Below are positions 42,702-52,945 of a stretch of 64,000 nucleotides of DNA, one piece after another. The notes under the pieces were generated by a model that made no database searches, was not told the origin of the DNA, and saw nothing but the letters and a program-made list of their open reading frames with translations. A program made the translations under genes and the position numbers. The stretch lies in assembly GCA_963210315.1 (NCBI GenBank), contig OY723245.1, positions 1,377,910 to 1,441,909 on the forward strand. Reading direction: 5' to 3'. This DNA is from Rhynchopus euleeides (taxonomy: Eukaryota > Euglenozoa > Diplonemea > Diplonemida > Diplonemidae). Positions within the stretch are counted from its first letter, which is position 1; each line of letters begins with the position of its first letter.

Positions 42702-43922
42702 ATGGCACCCCCTACACCTTACGCGATTGGCTTCCCGAGGGTTTCGATTTACAAGGAGACCCCGAAGCACAAGCAGCTGCGCGAGGGGGTGCGCCGCTTC
42801 ATGGACCAGCACGTCGTGCCACACCTCGAGACGTGGGAGGAGGAGGGCCACGTCCCCAGGGAGCTGCACAAGATTGCAGCGAAGGACCCGTCCGGCTTCT
42901 ACACCATGGGCATCCCTGAGGAGTACGGCGGGTCGGGCAGCGAGGGCTGCGACGCCTATTGCACTGTCGTCCTCAACGAGGAGCTGGTCCGCCCGGGCAC
43001 CACCGGGTTTGCCGCCACCCTGCTGACGTGGGGCATCGGGCTGCCGCCCATCCTCAACCACGGGTCGGCTGCCCTGAAGCAGCGCGTGGTGCCCGGCATC
43101 ACCAGCGGCGAGAAGCTGATCTGCCTCTGCATCACCGAGCCCTGGGGGGGCTCCGACGTGCAGAACATCCGCACCACCGCGCAGGACATGGGGGACCACT
43201 ACATCGTGAACGGGACGAAGTCCTTCATCACCTCAGGGATGCGTGCCGACTATTTTACCGTCGCCACCAAGACTGGGAAGGACGCCCTCACAGGGATGAC
43301 CCTCCTTCTCCTGGAGAGGGGGATGCCCGGCATCAAGACCACCGCCATGAAGAAGATGGGCTGGCTCTGCTCCGACACGGCGATTGTCAACTTCGACAAC
43401 GTGAAGGTCCCGAAGGCCAATGTGATCGGGTCTCCCGGGAGGGGTTTTATGTATGTGATGACGAACTTCAACCACGAGCGGCTGTCCCTCGCCTGCCAGG
43501 CGGTGGCAGGGTCGAGGGTGTGCCTGGAGGAGTCCATCGCCTACGCGAGGCAGCGGAAGACGTTCGGGAGGGCCCTGGTCAAGAACCAGGGGATCCGCTG
43601 GAAGCTGATGGAGATGGCGAAGGAGGTGGAGGCGTCGCAGGCATTCCTCGACATCCTCGCCCACTCGCTGGATCTGCAGCGCCTCGGGAAGGAGACGGAC
43701 CCGCTGCTGGTGGCAAAGCTGTCCCTCCTGAAGCTCCACAGCACCCGGACCTTCGAGTTTGTCGCACGCGAGGCCTGCCAGATCTTCGGAGGCAAGTCCT
43801 TCCTCCGCACCGGCCCCGGCGCAAAGGTGGAACGCCTCTACCGCGAGGTGCGTGTCATTGCCATCGGGGGTGGCTCTGAAGAGATCATGATGGAGCTTGC
43901 CAGCCGGCAGTCCAAGCTCTGA
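42702..43922 (+). CDS. Peroxisomal acyl-CoA dehydrogenase, LCAD-like, ending in SKL
   Basis: FAD enzyme of fatty-acyl-CoA alpha,beta-dehydrogenation; 406 residues in a single exon from ATG 42702. It is complete: an N-terminal helical domain; the FAD/substrate segment LCITEPWGGSDVQNIRTTA and VNGTKSFITSG in the middle beta domain; and the C-terminal helical domain with YARQRKTFGRALVKNQGIRWKL. The usual MCAD-type catalytic Glu position reads Gly (IGGGSEEI, G390), while a Glu lies in NHERL (E259). That matches long-chain and isovaleryl enzymes, where the base comes from this helix. The C-terminus is RQSKL, the canonical PTS1, so the enzyme should be in peroxisomes rather than mitochondria. No N-terminal mitochondrial presequence is obvious. 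Confidence 0.95.
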   Translation: MAPPTPYAIGFPRVSIYKETPKHKQLREGVRRFMDQHVVPHLETWEEEGHVPRELHKIAAKDPSGFYTMGIPEEYGGSGSEGCDAYCTVVLNEELVRPGTTGFAATLLTWGIGLPPILNHGSAALKQRVVPGITSGEKLICLCITEPWGGSDVQNIRTTAQDMGDHYIVNGTKSFITSGMRADYFTVATKTGKDALTGMTLLLLERGMPGIKTTAMKKMGWLCSDTAIVNFDNVKVPKANVIGSPGRGFMYVMTNFNHERLSLACQAVAGSRVCLEESIAYARQRKTFGRALVKNQGIRWKLMEMAKEVEASQAFLDILAHSLDLQRLGKETDPLLVAKLSLLKLHSTRTFEFVAREACQIFGGKSFLRTGPGAKVERLYREVRVIAIGGGSEEIMMELASRQSKL

Positions 43923-45110
43923 GGCTGATGGGCATACGCAGGAGGCTGGATCGTCTCGCCCCCACCGGCTCTGTGGAGATGCGGCGCACCTCACGGTGTG
44001 CGGTGTTGGCAGAGCTGAGCTCAGGTGGTGGGTGGAGGTAGCGAGTCGGGGCGGGGGAGGGGTGGGGGGTGGGTGGGTGGGGGAGCAAGCAAGTCTCAGC
44101 TGTCTTTCCTCTTCTCCACAGCGTGGTTGTGTCATTTGTGTCGGTATTCGCATGAGTCGCGTTCTGCGCTTGCGAGTAAAAAGTGAATGGTGTGGAGCTT
44201 GCAGTGAGGCGTGCGTCGCCTTATTGTGTTGCGCGTGCCTAACGTGTTTGTGGGACACATGTGCCTGTCGATGCATTGTGGCGCACACTGAGCTCCGTGC
44301 AGCGATCATAGTGTTCAAAAAAGGCAACCGGTGCGATGTGATTGTTGATGATTACCCGGGGTGCCACACCCACTCGATACCTTTATCGCACCAGCCGTGT
44401 TCAATTTCTAAAAGGCTTTCTTGTCGATCGGCGGCGTCCGCGGTACCACCAGCATTCTGTTTATTCGGTTGGCGCATTGTGACGGTGACGGTGTGGGTGC
44501 CATCGAATTACAAAACAACACCACAGCGAGCCATCACCCCTTTCCTCTCGGATAGGTCTCTACTCGAGAAGCTGTGCCCGGCAGGTTGACTTGTGGTCCA
44601 CTTCTGTGTCTAGTCAGCCACATCGTACCGGTCGCCAGCGGAGGTTGCTGTGTGCCACGCCTTATCATATTGAGAGTGTCCCGGTATAATCGCAGCTCCG
44701 ACATGTGTTGAAGCCGCTCTGCGTGTTTTCTCTCACCTCCTCATCCCCCCCTTGGCCAACGTTAGAATGTCACAGGACATCAAAAAATTGACTTTTGCCT
44801 TGTGGAAATATCTCCAGACAGCATCCGCTGCCTGCTTGCAGGGAAGAGTAACAGCCGGCCCCCTGCCCTGCCCTGCTCCCTTTGTTCAGTTCGACTCAAC
44901 GCCACGGCCTAGAGTGCAGAGGGTCGGATGCACTTTCATAGTTGTGTCGCTCGCAAGGCTCGACTGTGCTCTCCCCCCTAACCAAAGACGCTTGTGGGTT
45001 CACCGTTGTGGCCAATCCATTTAAAGTGCGGCACTGGTGGCTGCCCTTCCAGCCAAGCCGAAAAACAGCACGCCCACACAGGTCCGTTTGTCTTTTATCA
45101 CGAAAGCAAA
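43923..45110. other. Intergenic, no gene seen
   Basis: 1.2 kb. A Cys-rich 230-codon frame (43897-44589) starts inside the upstream gene and has no domain-like order. CACACAG ends at 45081, 29 bp before the purine gene start, and could be a leader splice acceptor. Confidence 0.55.
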
Positions 45111-46831
45111 ATGTCGACGGAGCAGATCATGGCTGCCGAGTGCCTGGAGGGCTCCTTCATGCCGGAGCTGGGGCCTGTGAAGCAGGGGAAGGTGCGTGAC
45201 ATCTACTTCACGGGGGACAAGGTGCTGATGGTGGCGACGGACCGTGTCAGCGCGTTCGACCACCAGATCCCCAACATGATCCCCTACAAGGGGATGCTGC
45301 TGAACCGCATGGCGGAGCTTGCGTTCGACTCGACGAAGGACATCGTGCAGAACGCTGTGGTGCAGTCGCCCGACCCGAACGTTGTGATCCAGAAGCGTGT
45401 GAAGAACCTGGGGGTGGAGTGCATCGTGCGCGGGTACGTGTGGGGCAGCATGGCGGCGGGGTACGAGAAGGGCAACCGCGACATCTGCGGGCTGTCGATC
45501 CCCGAGGGGCTGATGCGGTACCAGCGCCTGGAGCAGCCGCTGTTCACCCCCACGACCAAGGCGGAGGTGGGGCCCGACGAGAACATGACGTTCGCCGAGG
45601 TGAGCACGCTGGTGGGGGCCGACATGGCGGCACGCATCAAGGACCTGTCCCTGAAGCTGTACCAGCGTGGGTGTGAGATGGCGGCGAAGGCCAGCCCCCC
45701 GCTGATGTTCATCGACACGAAGTACGAGTTCGGGCTGGACGAGCAGGGCGAGCTGTACCTCATCGACGAGGTGAACACGCCCGACAGCTCGCGCATGTGC
45801 CGCCTGTCGGAGTGGGAGGAGAAGTTCCCCAAGATCCAGGCCGCCATGGCCGAGGGCAAGTACAAGAATGTGTCCGAGGTGCTGGCGGCCCAGCCGGAGC
45901 TGAAGGTGACGGAGTTCTCGAAGCAGTACGTGCGTGACGTGCTCCTGGAGGCCGGGTTCAAGCCGGGCAAGGCGGTGCCCAAGCTGACGGACGAGCAGGT
46001 GGTGGAGTGCACCCGCCGCTACGTGCAGGTGTACGAGTCGCTGAGCGGGAAGAAGTTCGACTACCCCACCTTCGCCGTGAGCGCCTCGACGCGCATGCTG
46101 GCGAACCTGAAGTCTGCCGGGATCGTGAAGGGCTTCTGCGCGATGATCTTCGCCGGGAGCGACAGCGACCTGGGGCACATGGAGGACCTGAGCAAGCAGC
46201 TTGCGTCATGGGGCATCCCGAGCAAGAAGCGCGTGTGCTCCGCACACAAGCAGGCCATCAAGCTGGAGGCGGCGGTGGAGCTGTACAACACCAGCATCGA
46301 GCCTCTGGTCATCATTGGGTGTGCAGGTGGCACGGACGCCCTGAGCGGCACTGCCTCGTGGAACTCGCTGTTCCCCATCGTGTCCTGCCCGCCGGACGGC
46401 AAGAACGACTCCTGCCTGAACAACGTATGCAATACAATGCAGTGCAATGCAATGCCACCAGTGAGGAACAATCTGGGATGATTTGTGTTCGTGTAGAGAC
46501 GTCAACTGTCGGGTGCATACTTCCCACTGCAATAGAACGGTCTTATCAAATATGGTTACAGCTGGAAGGCAAATGGCAAATCCCGGTTTCTGGAGAATGG
46601 AGTCGAGTCACACCGACCGAACACCCAACCCTCCCACTGCTGCCAAACACCCACACCCCACCACAGCCCCCTGGGTCGAGCAACGCCTACATCTGGAAGC
46701 CGAGCAACGTTGCGCGTTTCGTGGCGCAGATGTTCAGCATCCACAGCCCCGAGCTGGCTGCCCTGCTGAAGAAGAAGTCTGCAGAGAAGGTGCAGAAGCT
46801 GGTGGACGCCGACGCCAAGCTGTGGTGCTAG
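45111..46831 (+). CDS. PAICS: Bifunctional SAICAR synthetase / AIR carboxylase (PAICS-type)
   Basis: Two steps of de novo purine synthesis in one protein: carboxylation of AIR, and ATP-dependent joining of CAIR to aspartate. Exons 45111-46424 and 46667-46831 join in phase 0 (donor GTATGC, acceptor CCACAG) to give 492 residues. The N-terminal half is SAICAR synthetase: GKVRDIYFTGDKVLMVATDR with SAFDHQIPN, ECIVRGYVWGS, LFTPTTKAE and LIDEVNTPDSSR. The C-terminal half (about residues 340-492) is a PurE-like domain: FAGSDSDLGHMEDL, CSAHK, GCAGGTDALSG and PIVSCPP. SCPP and overall order fit class II AIR carboxylase, which uses CO2 directly. This fusion order is that of animal PAICS, unlike the PurK-PurE fusion of fungi and plants. 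The C-terminus KLWC carries no PTS1. Confidence 0.95.
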
Positions 46832-47944
46832 GCGCATGCGGACCCGCGAGCTTCTACCCCGTCTCTTGGAATTCTCTTCTTTGACACACCCGTACACCCG
46901 TGTGGGAGGAAAGGTTCCGCTTGTCTCACTCACTGTGCTCCACACCCTCACCTCCATAGGCGAGGGTGTGTCGAAGCGGCAACGCATAACCCAAGTGGGT
47001 GAGATATTTGACGGCGAAAAAGCTTTATATTATTCTTGTTCCTCCCTTGTTCAGCCTGCTTCACCGCGTCTTTTAAGTTACAGTTTTGTTCTTCCGGCAA
47101 CCGATCTGGCCCCTCCGGCTCCTATTCCCCCCCTTCCCCTCCGAAGGAATGCGTTCCTTCCTTCTCAAAGCAGAACGAAGTGTGCCGCCCGTCAAAGGCA
47201 CCACCTGCAGAGAGCGCCCAAGGCGCCGATTCGACGTCAGCCCAACTCGCCTCCAGTCGCGAGGGCTGCGAGAACCGGTGCCGCTCTCCGATCAGCAGTC
47301 CCGCCATGTCGTCACATCATTCCGTAGCGGCCATCCTCTCTTCTGCCAGTTGGATGCAGAGAGGGCTGCTAGAAGTCCATTCAGTCCAGCCACGCCCGTT
47401 TGCCCTGGTATATCGTCAAGAAAAACCTAAACTCGCGGCGCCTCTGGAACCGTTTATTACCTAGCTTTCTTTTTTTTGTTTATCTTCGCAGCGTTAAGCT
47501 CGCGGCGGATATGCGGGAACTACCCCGCTTTTCCCCCTGCGGCTCTGCCCTGCATTTTGTTTTTGTCTATTTCTGCAGGGGAAATGCACCACAGGCAACG
47601 CCGGACTCGCATGCTGGCAGTTGTGGCTGCTGTTTCCACCCCGCCTTCTTCCTCGTGCCACGCTCCGACAACTCTTCGTGGTGTTTTCAGGTGACTGCCT
47701 GGGTCCTACCCAGGTCGGGGGAAGTTGTGTGTGGGTGGGACACCGCCAAACGCATCAACAGTAGCAGAGGCCCGAGCGAATCAGTGGGTGCCAGAACATG
47801 CAACCTCATGCGGGATGTGGAAGCTGCGTGCCTGGTTTGCATCGAATCTGATGCTGCTTAGCCTACTGCGCAGTGCTGCCACCATTCCCCACCACCCACC
47901 CACCCGAGGGGCACTGCGCCAGGTGAGCACATGCACACGGTGGC
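46832..47944. other. Intergenic, no gene seen
   Basis: 1.1 kb of mixed composition. GCGCCAG at 47915-47921 precedes the PDZ gene. Confidence 0.55.
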
Positions 47945-49336
47945 ATGTCCCGCAGCATCGAGGAGCTAGTGCGGAATATACACCGCAACAGGGGCGGTGC
48001 GGAGGAGCGCCGCCAGCGGGCGCAGGGCGCGTGGGATGCGCGCGCGAGGGGAGAGGGGCGGCGGGGTGGCGAGAAGCAGGCTGAGCCCCGCCCTGACAAC
48101 AACTGGGCCTCCAACGCAGACGACCTCCTAGCGCAGCTGCGGGGAGGCGGTGGCGGCGGCAGCAGCGACCGACGGCATAACCACACGCGCGAGAGACGGC
48201 ACACCGCCGAACGCCTTGCCAGCTCTGCCACCGGGCGCAGCGCACGCCCCTCCCTGGCCTCTGGGGGGTCGCCCTCGCTGCGCCACGCAAGCCCACCCAT
48301 GACCCCACACGCAACACCTGCTGCCGGTGCTGCCGACAGGCAGCAGGGCAACGTCGGCAGGCTGGTGGAGCACTACGAAGGCGGGGAGGATGCCTCCCAG
48401 GGCACCGACGCCGAGGCGATTGCAGCACAGCACGAGGCACCGCATGTGCCGGGCGTGCTGCGGTCCCCCCCGATCCCCGCACCAGGGCCCGACGCGCGCA
48501 ACCAGTCCCCGAGGCGCGACGCCGGGGCGCAGGAGGCTTCCGTCAAGATTGCGGGCCGCCTCTACGCCACGCCGCACCATGCCGCACCCCTGCCCCGCGG
48601 GTCGGACCACACCCTGCCGCCGCCGCCGCCGCCCACGCGCACCCTCCGCGGCCCCCCTGTGCCCCCCCCGGTGAGGCCGCACTCGCCACACAGCCCACAC
48701 CGTGCCGAGCCCTACCCCGCGGCAGGGCCGTCGTCGCCTGTGTGGCAGGCGCGGGATCGAATCGTGCGGCGACAACCGACCCCACCGGGTGCCGTGTCAG
48801 TGCAGAAGAAACCCGGTGAGCCGCTGGGCCTCTCCTTCGATGAGGACGGCACGCTGCTGGAGGTGGAGCACGGGGGGACCGGGGACCGCGCGGGGCTCTC
48901 GGCACACGTGGGGCAGCGCCTGGCCACCGTCAACGCGATGCCCTTCCACGAGGGTGTTTTCCTCGAGATGAAGGCTGCTGCGCGGGTGGTGTTGGAGTTC
49001 CGGAACTCCCCGCCGGTGCACTCGCCTGTGCGGGAGAGGCGTGGGGTGACGCCTGTGGTGGTGCCTGTGGTGCGGCCTGCTGTGCAGCCTCCCGTGCCTG
49101 TGGGGGTGCCGGCCCTCCCGGCGACGCCGGAGGATGCGTGGGTTGCGGTGACGGGGTATCTCATGTCGGAGCACCGCATGCTGTTCGAGCAGGCGTGCCT
49201 GCTGCCTTCTCATGAGAGGGGGCGTATCATTGCGGCGGCCGTGCCGCATTCTGTCGCATTGCAGCAAGCTGCGGAGACGATCTGGGTTGAGCTGGCCTCA
49301 CAGGTCGCCGCACGGTTGCATGTTCCTATGTGCTGA
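47945..49336 (+). CDS. PDZ-domain protein with disordered N-terminus
   Basis: 463 residues from ATG 47945, single exon. Residues 1-280 are basic, Gly/Arg/Pro-rich and probably disordered, with a GGGGGG run and a PPPPPP run. A PDZ-like domain covers about residues 285-358: VSVQKKPGEPLGLSFDEDG carries the GLGF-type carboxylate loop as PLGLSF, followed by AGLSAHVGQRLATVNAMPF, the usual 'A.L..GD.I..VNG' element. The last about 80 residues are helical (AWVAVTGYLMSEHRMLFEQ onward) and may be a separate small domain. The protein probably acts as an adaptor binding C-terminal tails; the partner is unknown. Codon use is very GC-rich, which creates false frames on the reverse strand. Confidence 0.85.
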   Translation: MSRSIEELVRNIHRNRGGAEERRQRAQGAWDARARGEGRRGGEKQAEPRPDNNWASNADDLLAQLRGGGGGGSSDRRHNHTRERRHTAERLASSATGRSARPSLASGGSPSLRHASPPMTPHATPAAGAADRQQGNVGRLVEHYEGGEDASQGTDAEAIAAQHEAPHVPGVLRSPPIPAPGPDARNQSPRRDAGAQEASVKIAGRLYATPHHAAPLPRGSDHTLPPPPPPTRTLRGPPVPPPVRPHSPHSPHRAEPYPAAGPSSPVWQARDRIVRRQPTPPGAVSVQKKPGEPLGLSFDEDGTLLEVEHGGTGDRAGLSAHVGQRLATVNAMPFHEGVFLEMKAAARVVLEFRNSPPVHSPVRERRGVTPVVVPVVRPAVQPPVPVGVPALPATPEDAWVAVTGYLMSEHRMLFEQACLLPSHERGRIIAAAVPHSVALQQAAETIWVELASQVAARLHVPMC

Positions 49337-50555
49337 GGTGGGGGAGTGGGTGGGTGGGAGAGAGAGATATAAGGGTGCGGATATTCTTTCACGGGTCTAT
49401 CCACACTTCAGACATGGAGGGGGGCAGGGAAAACGCGAGAGAAGGGAGATGGCTCACTCAACCGTGGCTGTGATGGCATGAGTTTTGGCTTATCACGGCC
49501 CTCCTCTCTCCTAGCGGGGTATCCAGTGTTGTGTCGTGTTATGTTGTGTTTGTGCTGTGCTGCACTCCTCCACCCCACCACCCCTCAACCCCTGACAATG
49601 CCGGTATCAAGTCATACATCGGGTGTCTTCGCGAAGTGGTGCAAGTCAAAAACATATGCGTTTCGGTGGCACTCCCCTCCACCTAAATTTATGGAGAAGG
49701 AAACCAAATAAAACCCACCGATGGGTACTGATCTGCCGAAAACTGTTTCCGGGCTGGCGAAGACACCATTTCCACCCACCCCCTCCCCCATAACAATTAG
49801 CCATGGGCGTGAACCTCGTAAACTCACCCGTATCCCCCTCCTCTTTCTCTCCCCTTCACACTCCCATCTGAGAGGTGCTCTCGCGGGCCCTTTCCCTCCG
49901 AATATGCCACCCCTGCCCTGGAGGGGTGGATCTCCAGCCCTTAATCGGGGGAGGGTGTGGGAGAGGGGGGGGGGGGGGGCGACGGGTGATCGTATTTTCA
50001 CCCTCACTCTCACCCCTTCCCGCCCCCCCCCCCCCCCTCCTGGGTGGTCCACCCGACGGGCAAAAATGTGTAGGCCTCCATTGTCCAAGAGTTAATCTCT
50101 CAATCCTCAATCTCTCCGTATGTGGTGGACCGTGGGGGATTTCCCCTAAGGTGTGCCCAGGTTTTGCCCAAAAAAAAGAATGCCGAAAGCCAGCCGTGCA
50201 GTGTGGATTTTTTTCCCGGATTTGGCGCACAAACAACCGCATCTATCTTTTTTTTGACATGAGTCAAGCTGTACAGCGTAAGGCAGCCATCCGGTTAAAT
50301 AGTGCCCATTTCCAGGTTTTGGCCAATTCTAAATAGTACAAATTTACCCACTTTTTTGGTCCAGGAGTTCCTTCACTCACACCGTTTTTTTGCCGCGGTT
50401 TCCCGTCTTCCCAGCTTCCGACGGTTGTTTGCGACCCCCCCCTGCCCTCCTCCCACACCACGAATCTAGAAAAAATCAAAAAGTCTGAACGGTCTTCATA
50501 CCCAACACCTCCCCGGCACCACGAATCTAGTTCTAGTCGTGCAGCACCGATCACC
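49337..50555. other. Intergenic, homopolymer-rich
   Basis: Contains G12- and C13-type runs (around 49970 and 50030) and the dispersed motif at 50214-50237. No gene seen. Confidence 0.55.
50214..50237 (+). repeat. Dispersed repeat, copy b (partial)
   Basis: CCCGGATTTGGCGCACAAAC, then AAC, shared with 62653-62676 and followed in both by a T-rich tract. Confidence 0.75.
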
Positions 50556-50620
50556 AGGAGAACACGCAGGCTGTGCAGACTCAGGCTGCGCCTGAGTCTG
50601 CACAGCCTGCGTGTTCTCCT
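50556..50620. repeat. Perfect 31-bp-arm hairpin, 3-nt loop
   Basis: Left arm 50556-50586 and right arm 50590-50620 are exact reverse complements around TGC. The arms contain AACACGCAGGCTGTGCAGAC. It sits at the left edge of a decayed retroelement-like coding stretch. Confidence 0.95.
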
Positions 50621-50769
50621 CGTCACAATCAAAATCGCTGTCGTAGTCGGTGTCGTTGCCAACACCGAGTGACCTCTCGTCATTTTCCCGAACGTACATT
50701 GCAAAGTGCACCTTCTGTGAGGGTCTTGCAGACGGGTTGTTGGTGGTGGTGCTGCGGCAGGACGTGGGA

Positions 50770-51360
50770 AGCAAAACAGGACGAGACATTTGCGCTGGAT
50801 GGGCTGAAGGACCTCGCGGATCTCACCACGACCAAAAAGGTGAAGTGCAACACCTGCGGCGGGGAGGCCACTTCAAAGCTCGCTGCTTGCCGCTTCGCAG
50901 AAGTTCTCTTCGGGGTTGTCGATCGCTTCGATAGTGCCGGCAAGAAGGTCAAGACGGCAAGCAGCATCCCCAACGAGCTTGAGCTGTTGGAGGTGGTCCC
51001 CGGGGAGATCGCTAGCGCGGAGCCGACCACGGTGACGTACCGGCTGACAGCCTCGTCTAGTGCTGCGAAGGGGCCCGATCAGCAGTCCGCAAAGTACGAG
51101 ACGCAAGCCGCTCGGTTCCATGGCAGTCGCGTGCTGAAGTGGGTCGTGACAGGGACGACATTTCTGGCAGGTTGGGCCAGCTCCTGCGCGGGCTCAGGGA
51201 GGAAGGCACTCCCATGGATGCCCCTTCCTGGCTAGGGCTGGCTCGTGTGCTTCGCCCTCTGGACTGTATCCAGCAGCTTGCTCGTCGCTACCCATCCACC
51301 CTCGGGCAGCTGGTGAAGACGACACGGTCGGGCGTGGTGGTAGACTGTGACACGCAATGA
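50770..51360 (+). pseudogene. Decayed Gag-like frame with a frameshifted zinc knuckle
   Basis: One frame reads ETFALDGLKDLADLTTTKKVKCNTCGG. The continuation HFKARC is in the next frame, so the CCHC zinc knuckle (C-x2-C-x4-H-x4-C) is broken by a 1-nt shift near 50866. Downstream, a protein-like segment (DISGRLGQLLRGLREEG and LARRYPSTLGQLVKTTRSG, 51160-51345) is in yet another frame. CCHC knuckles of this form are common in retrotransposon Gag proteins. No reverse transcriptase or integrase is seen, so it is only a fragment. Confidence 0.45.
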
Positions 51361-52945
51361 CCGTCGTTGCGAGGCACTGCAGCACAGCAGCAACAGCAGG
51401 CGGACATCCGGTGAGGGCACGTGACGCACCTTCCTTCAGGTGTGCCCAGTACTCCCCTGCCACCTTTGCACTCCTTTTTGGCATTGTCTCGTCTCCGAGA
51501 CTCCTGGTGGGTGATGCTATGTCTCGGGACAATATGAAGGCAAAGACAACTATTCCTGTAATATTCCCATTCTGGGGTGGTGGGGAAGGGGTCGCCCCCC
51601 TCTCTCCCTCTGGGGTTTTTCCCTTCAAAAACCGCATTCTCGCATTGTTTGAGTGCATCCGGACCTCATACTTTTTCTCTCGCCAAAAATGGTGGAAAAA
51701 AACCCCCATTACTCCTTGGACCACTGAAGGAAAAAGGTGGGTAAATTTATTTTCCCCCCTCTTGATAACTTTTGAGTAAATTTTTTCGGGATCCTGGATC
51801 CCTCAATAGTCAATAGTATTTAGCCTACCGGCTGGCGTAAGGCGCCATCTTTTATTGCAGGCAAAACAAAATGGGTGCATACATCCCCTCGCGAGAAAAA
51901 GAGCGCGTAATTCATTTCGGAAAGAAGAATGTTTGCAAGAACCCCCCCCCCCCGAGGAACGAATGTAAATCTGGATGAACGAATCATATGTGGGTGGGGA
52001 ATGGGGGTGCGCCCTGCAAGTTCAGTGAAGAGGGGGGGGGGGTGTCTTCATTATGTCACTCCTCTTCTCTGCGGAAACACAAGCCTACTCCGCTCCACCC
52101 TACACCCCGGCCCCCCCCACCTCCGGTTCTTCCGAGACGTTCTGAAGCACCGGAAATTTGGGCGCCCTTCGTGGCATGCGTGAGTTGAAGACATGCCAGC
52201 TGGGCAGGCTCTCTCAGAGGCTGCAGGGGCACTGCGTACCCCGGCAGGATCTTGGTTCAGCCTTCCCATGTCACTCTGAGTTGCTAAGTCGGTTGCTTTC
52301 GCTCTTATGCCAGACCTTTTGTTTGTTATACTCACACCCTCCTCCTCCCCCCGCCTCCCACTTGTATCCCATAGATCGTCGAACAAGCGAGGCATGGCAA
52401 CGGTGGTATGAAGGGGCGCTGGTTGCGTTCGCATGTCTCGCACCGTTAGCTCCATACAACCCCCCCGACCACCACCACCCCTCCTGCATATTGTTCGCTC
52501 GCCCTGCAATTTGGAGAACGCTGTATTCCTCCCCTCCCTTTTTTTGGAAGTTCAGCGTGAGCCAACTCAGGAAACTTTTCACCGTGCGGATCCTTGCGAA
52601 CACCTCACACGCCCGGCAGGCTGGTGGGGTGTTCTGCGTTCGAAGAACACAAACTGTCGTTGCTACCTTCTCTCTTGAGATTCACTCGGTTGCATTAGTT
52701 TTTGCAGCGTGCCCACTTCTGATATTTCGGCAATGTATGTCGAGAGATTCACCAAGAGTTCGGTGCGTACACAATTCACGTTGATCTACTGTGCGTCTCC
52801 ATAGGCATGTGACTGCGAGGGTGCAGTTGGGTCAAACCTGCGGCTCTGGCCAAAACCACATACCCACAGCACCACCCAACCAGAAGGGACGGGGCGTGTG
52901 TGCCTCACCTCTCACATACACAACTCTATCCGCCCCGACCCCACG
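51361..52945. other. Intergenic, no gene seen
   Basis: 1.6 kb containing C-runs (around 51942) and G-runs (around 52032). Frames are short or low-complexity. Confidence 0.55.

Noticed and set aside
43897-44589. Cys-rich 230-codon frame after the acyl-CoA dehydrogenase
   Set aside because: Begins inside the upstream gene in another frame; Cys arises from TGT/TGC-rich spacer and shows no spacing pattern.
45021-46178. 385-codon minus-strand frame over PAICS
   Set aside because: His/Leu/Arg/Val-rich mirror of a clearly conserved + strand enzyme.
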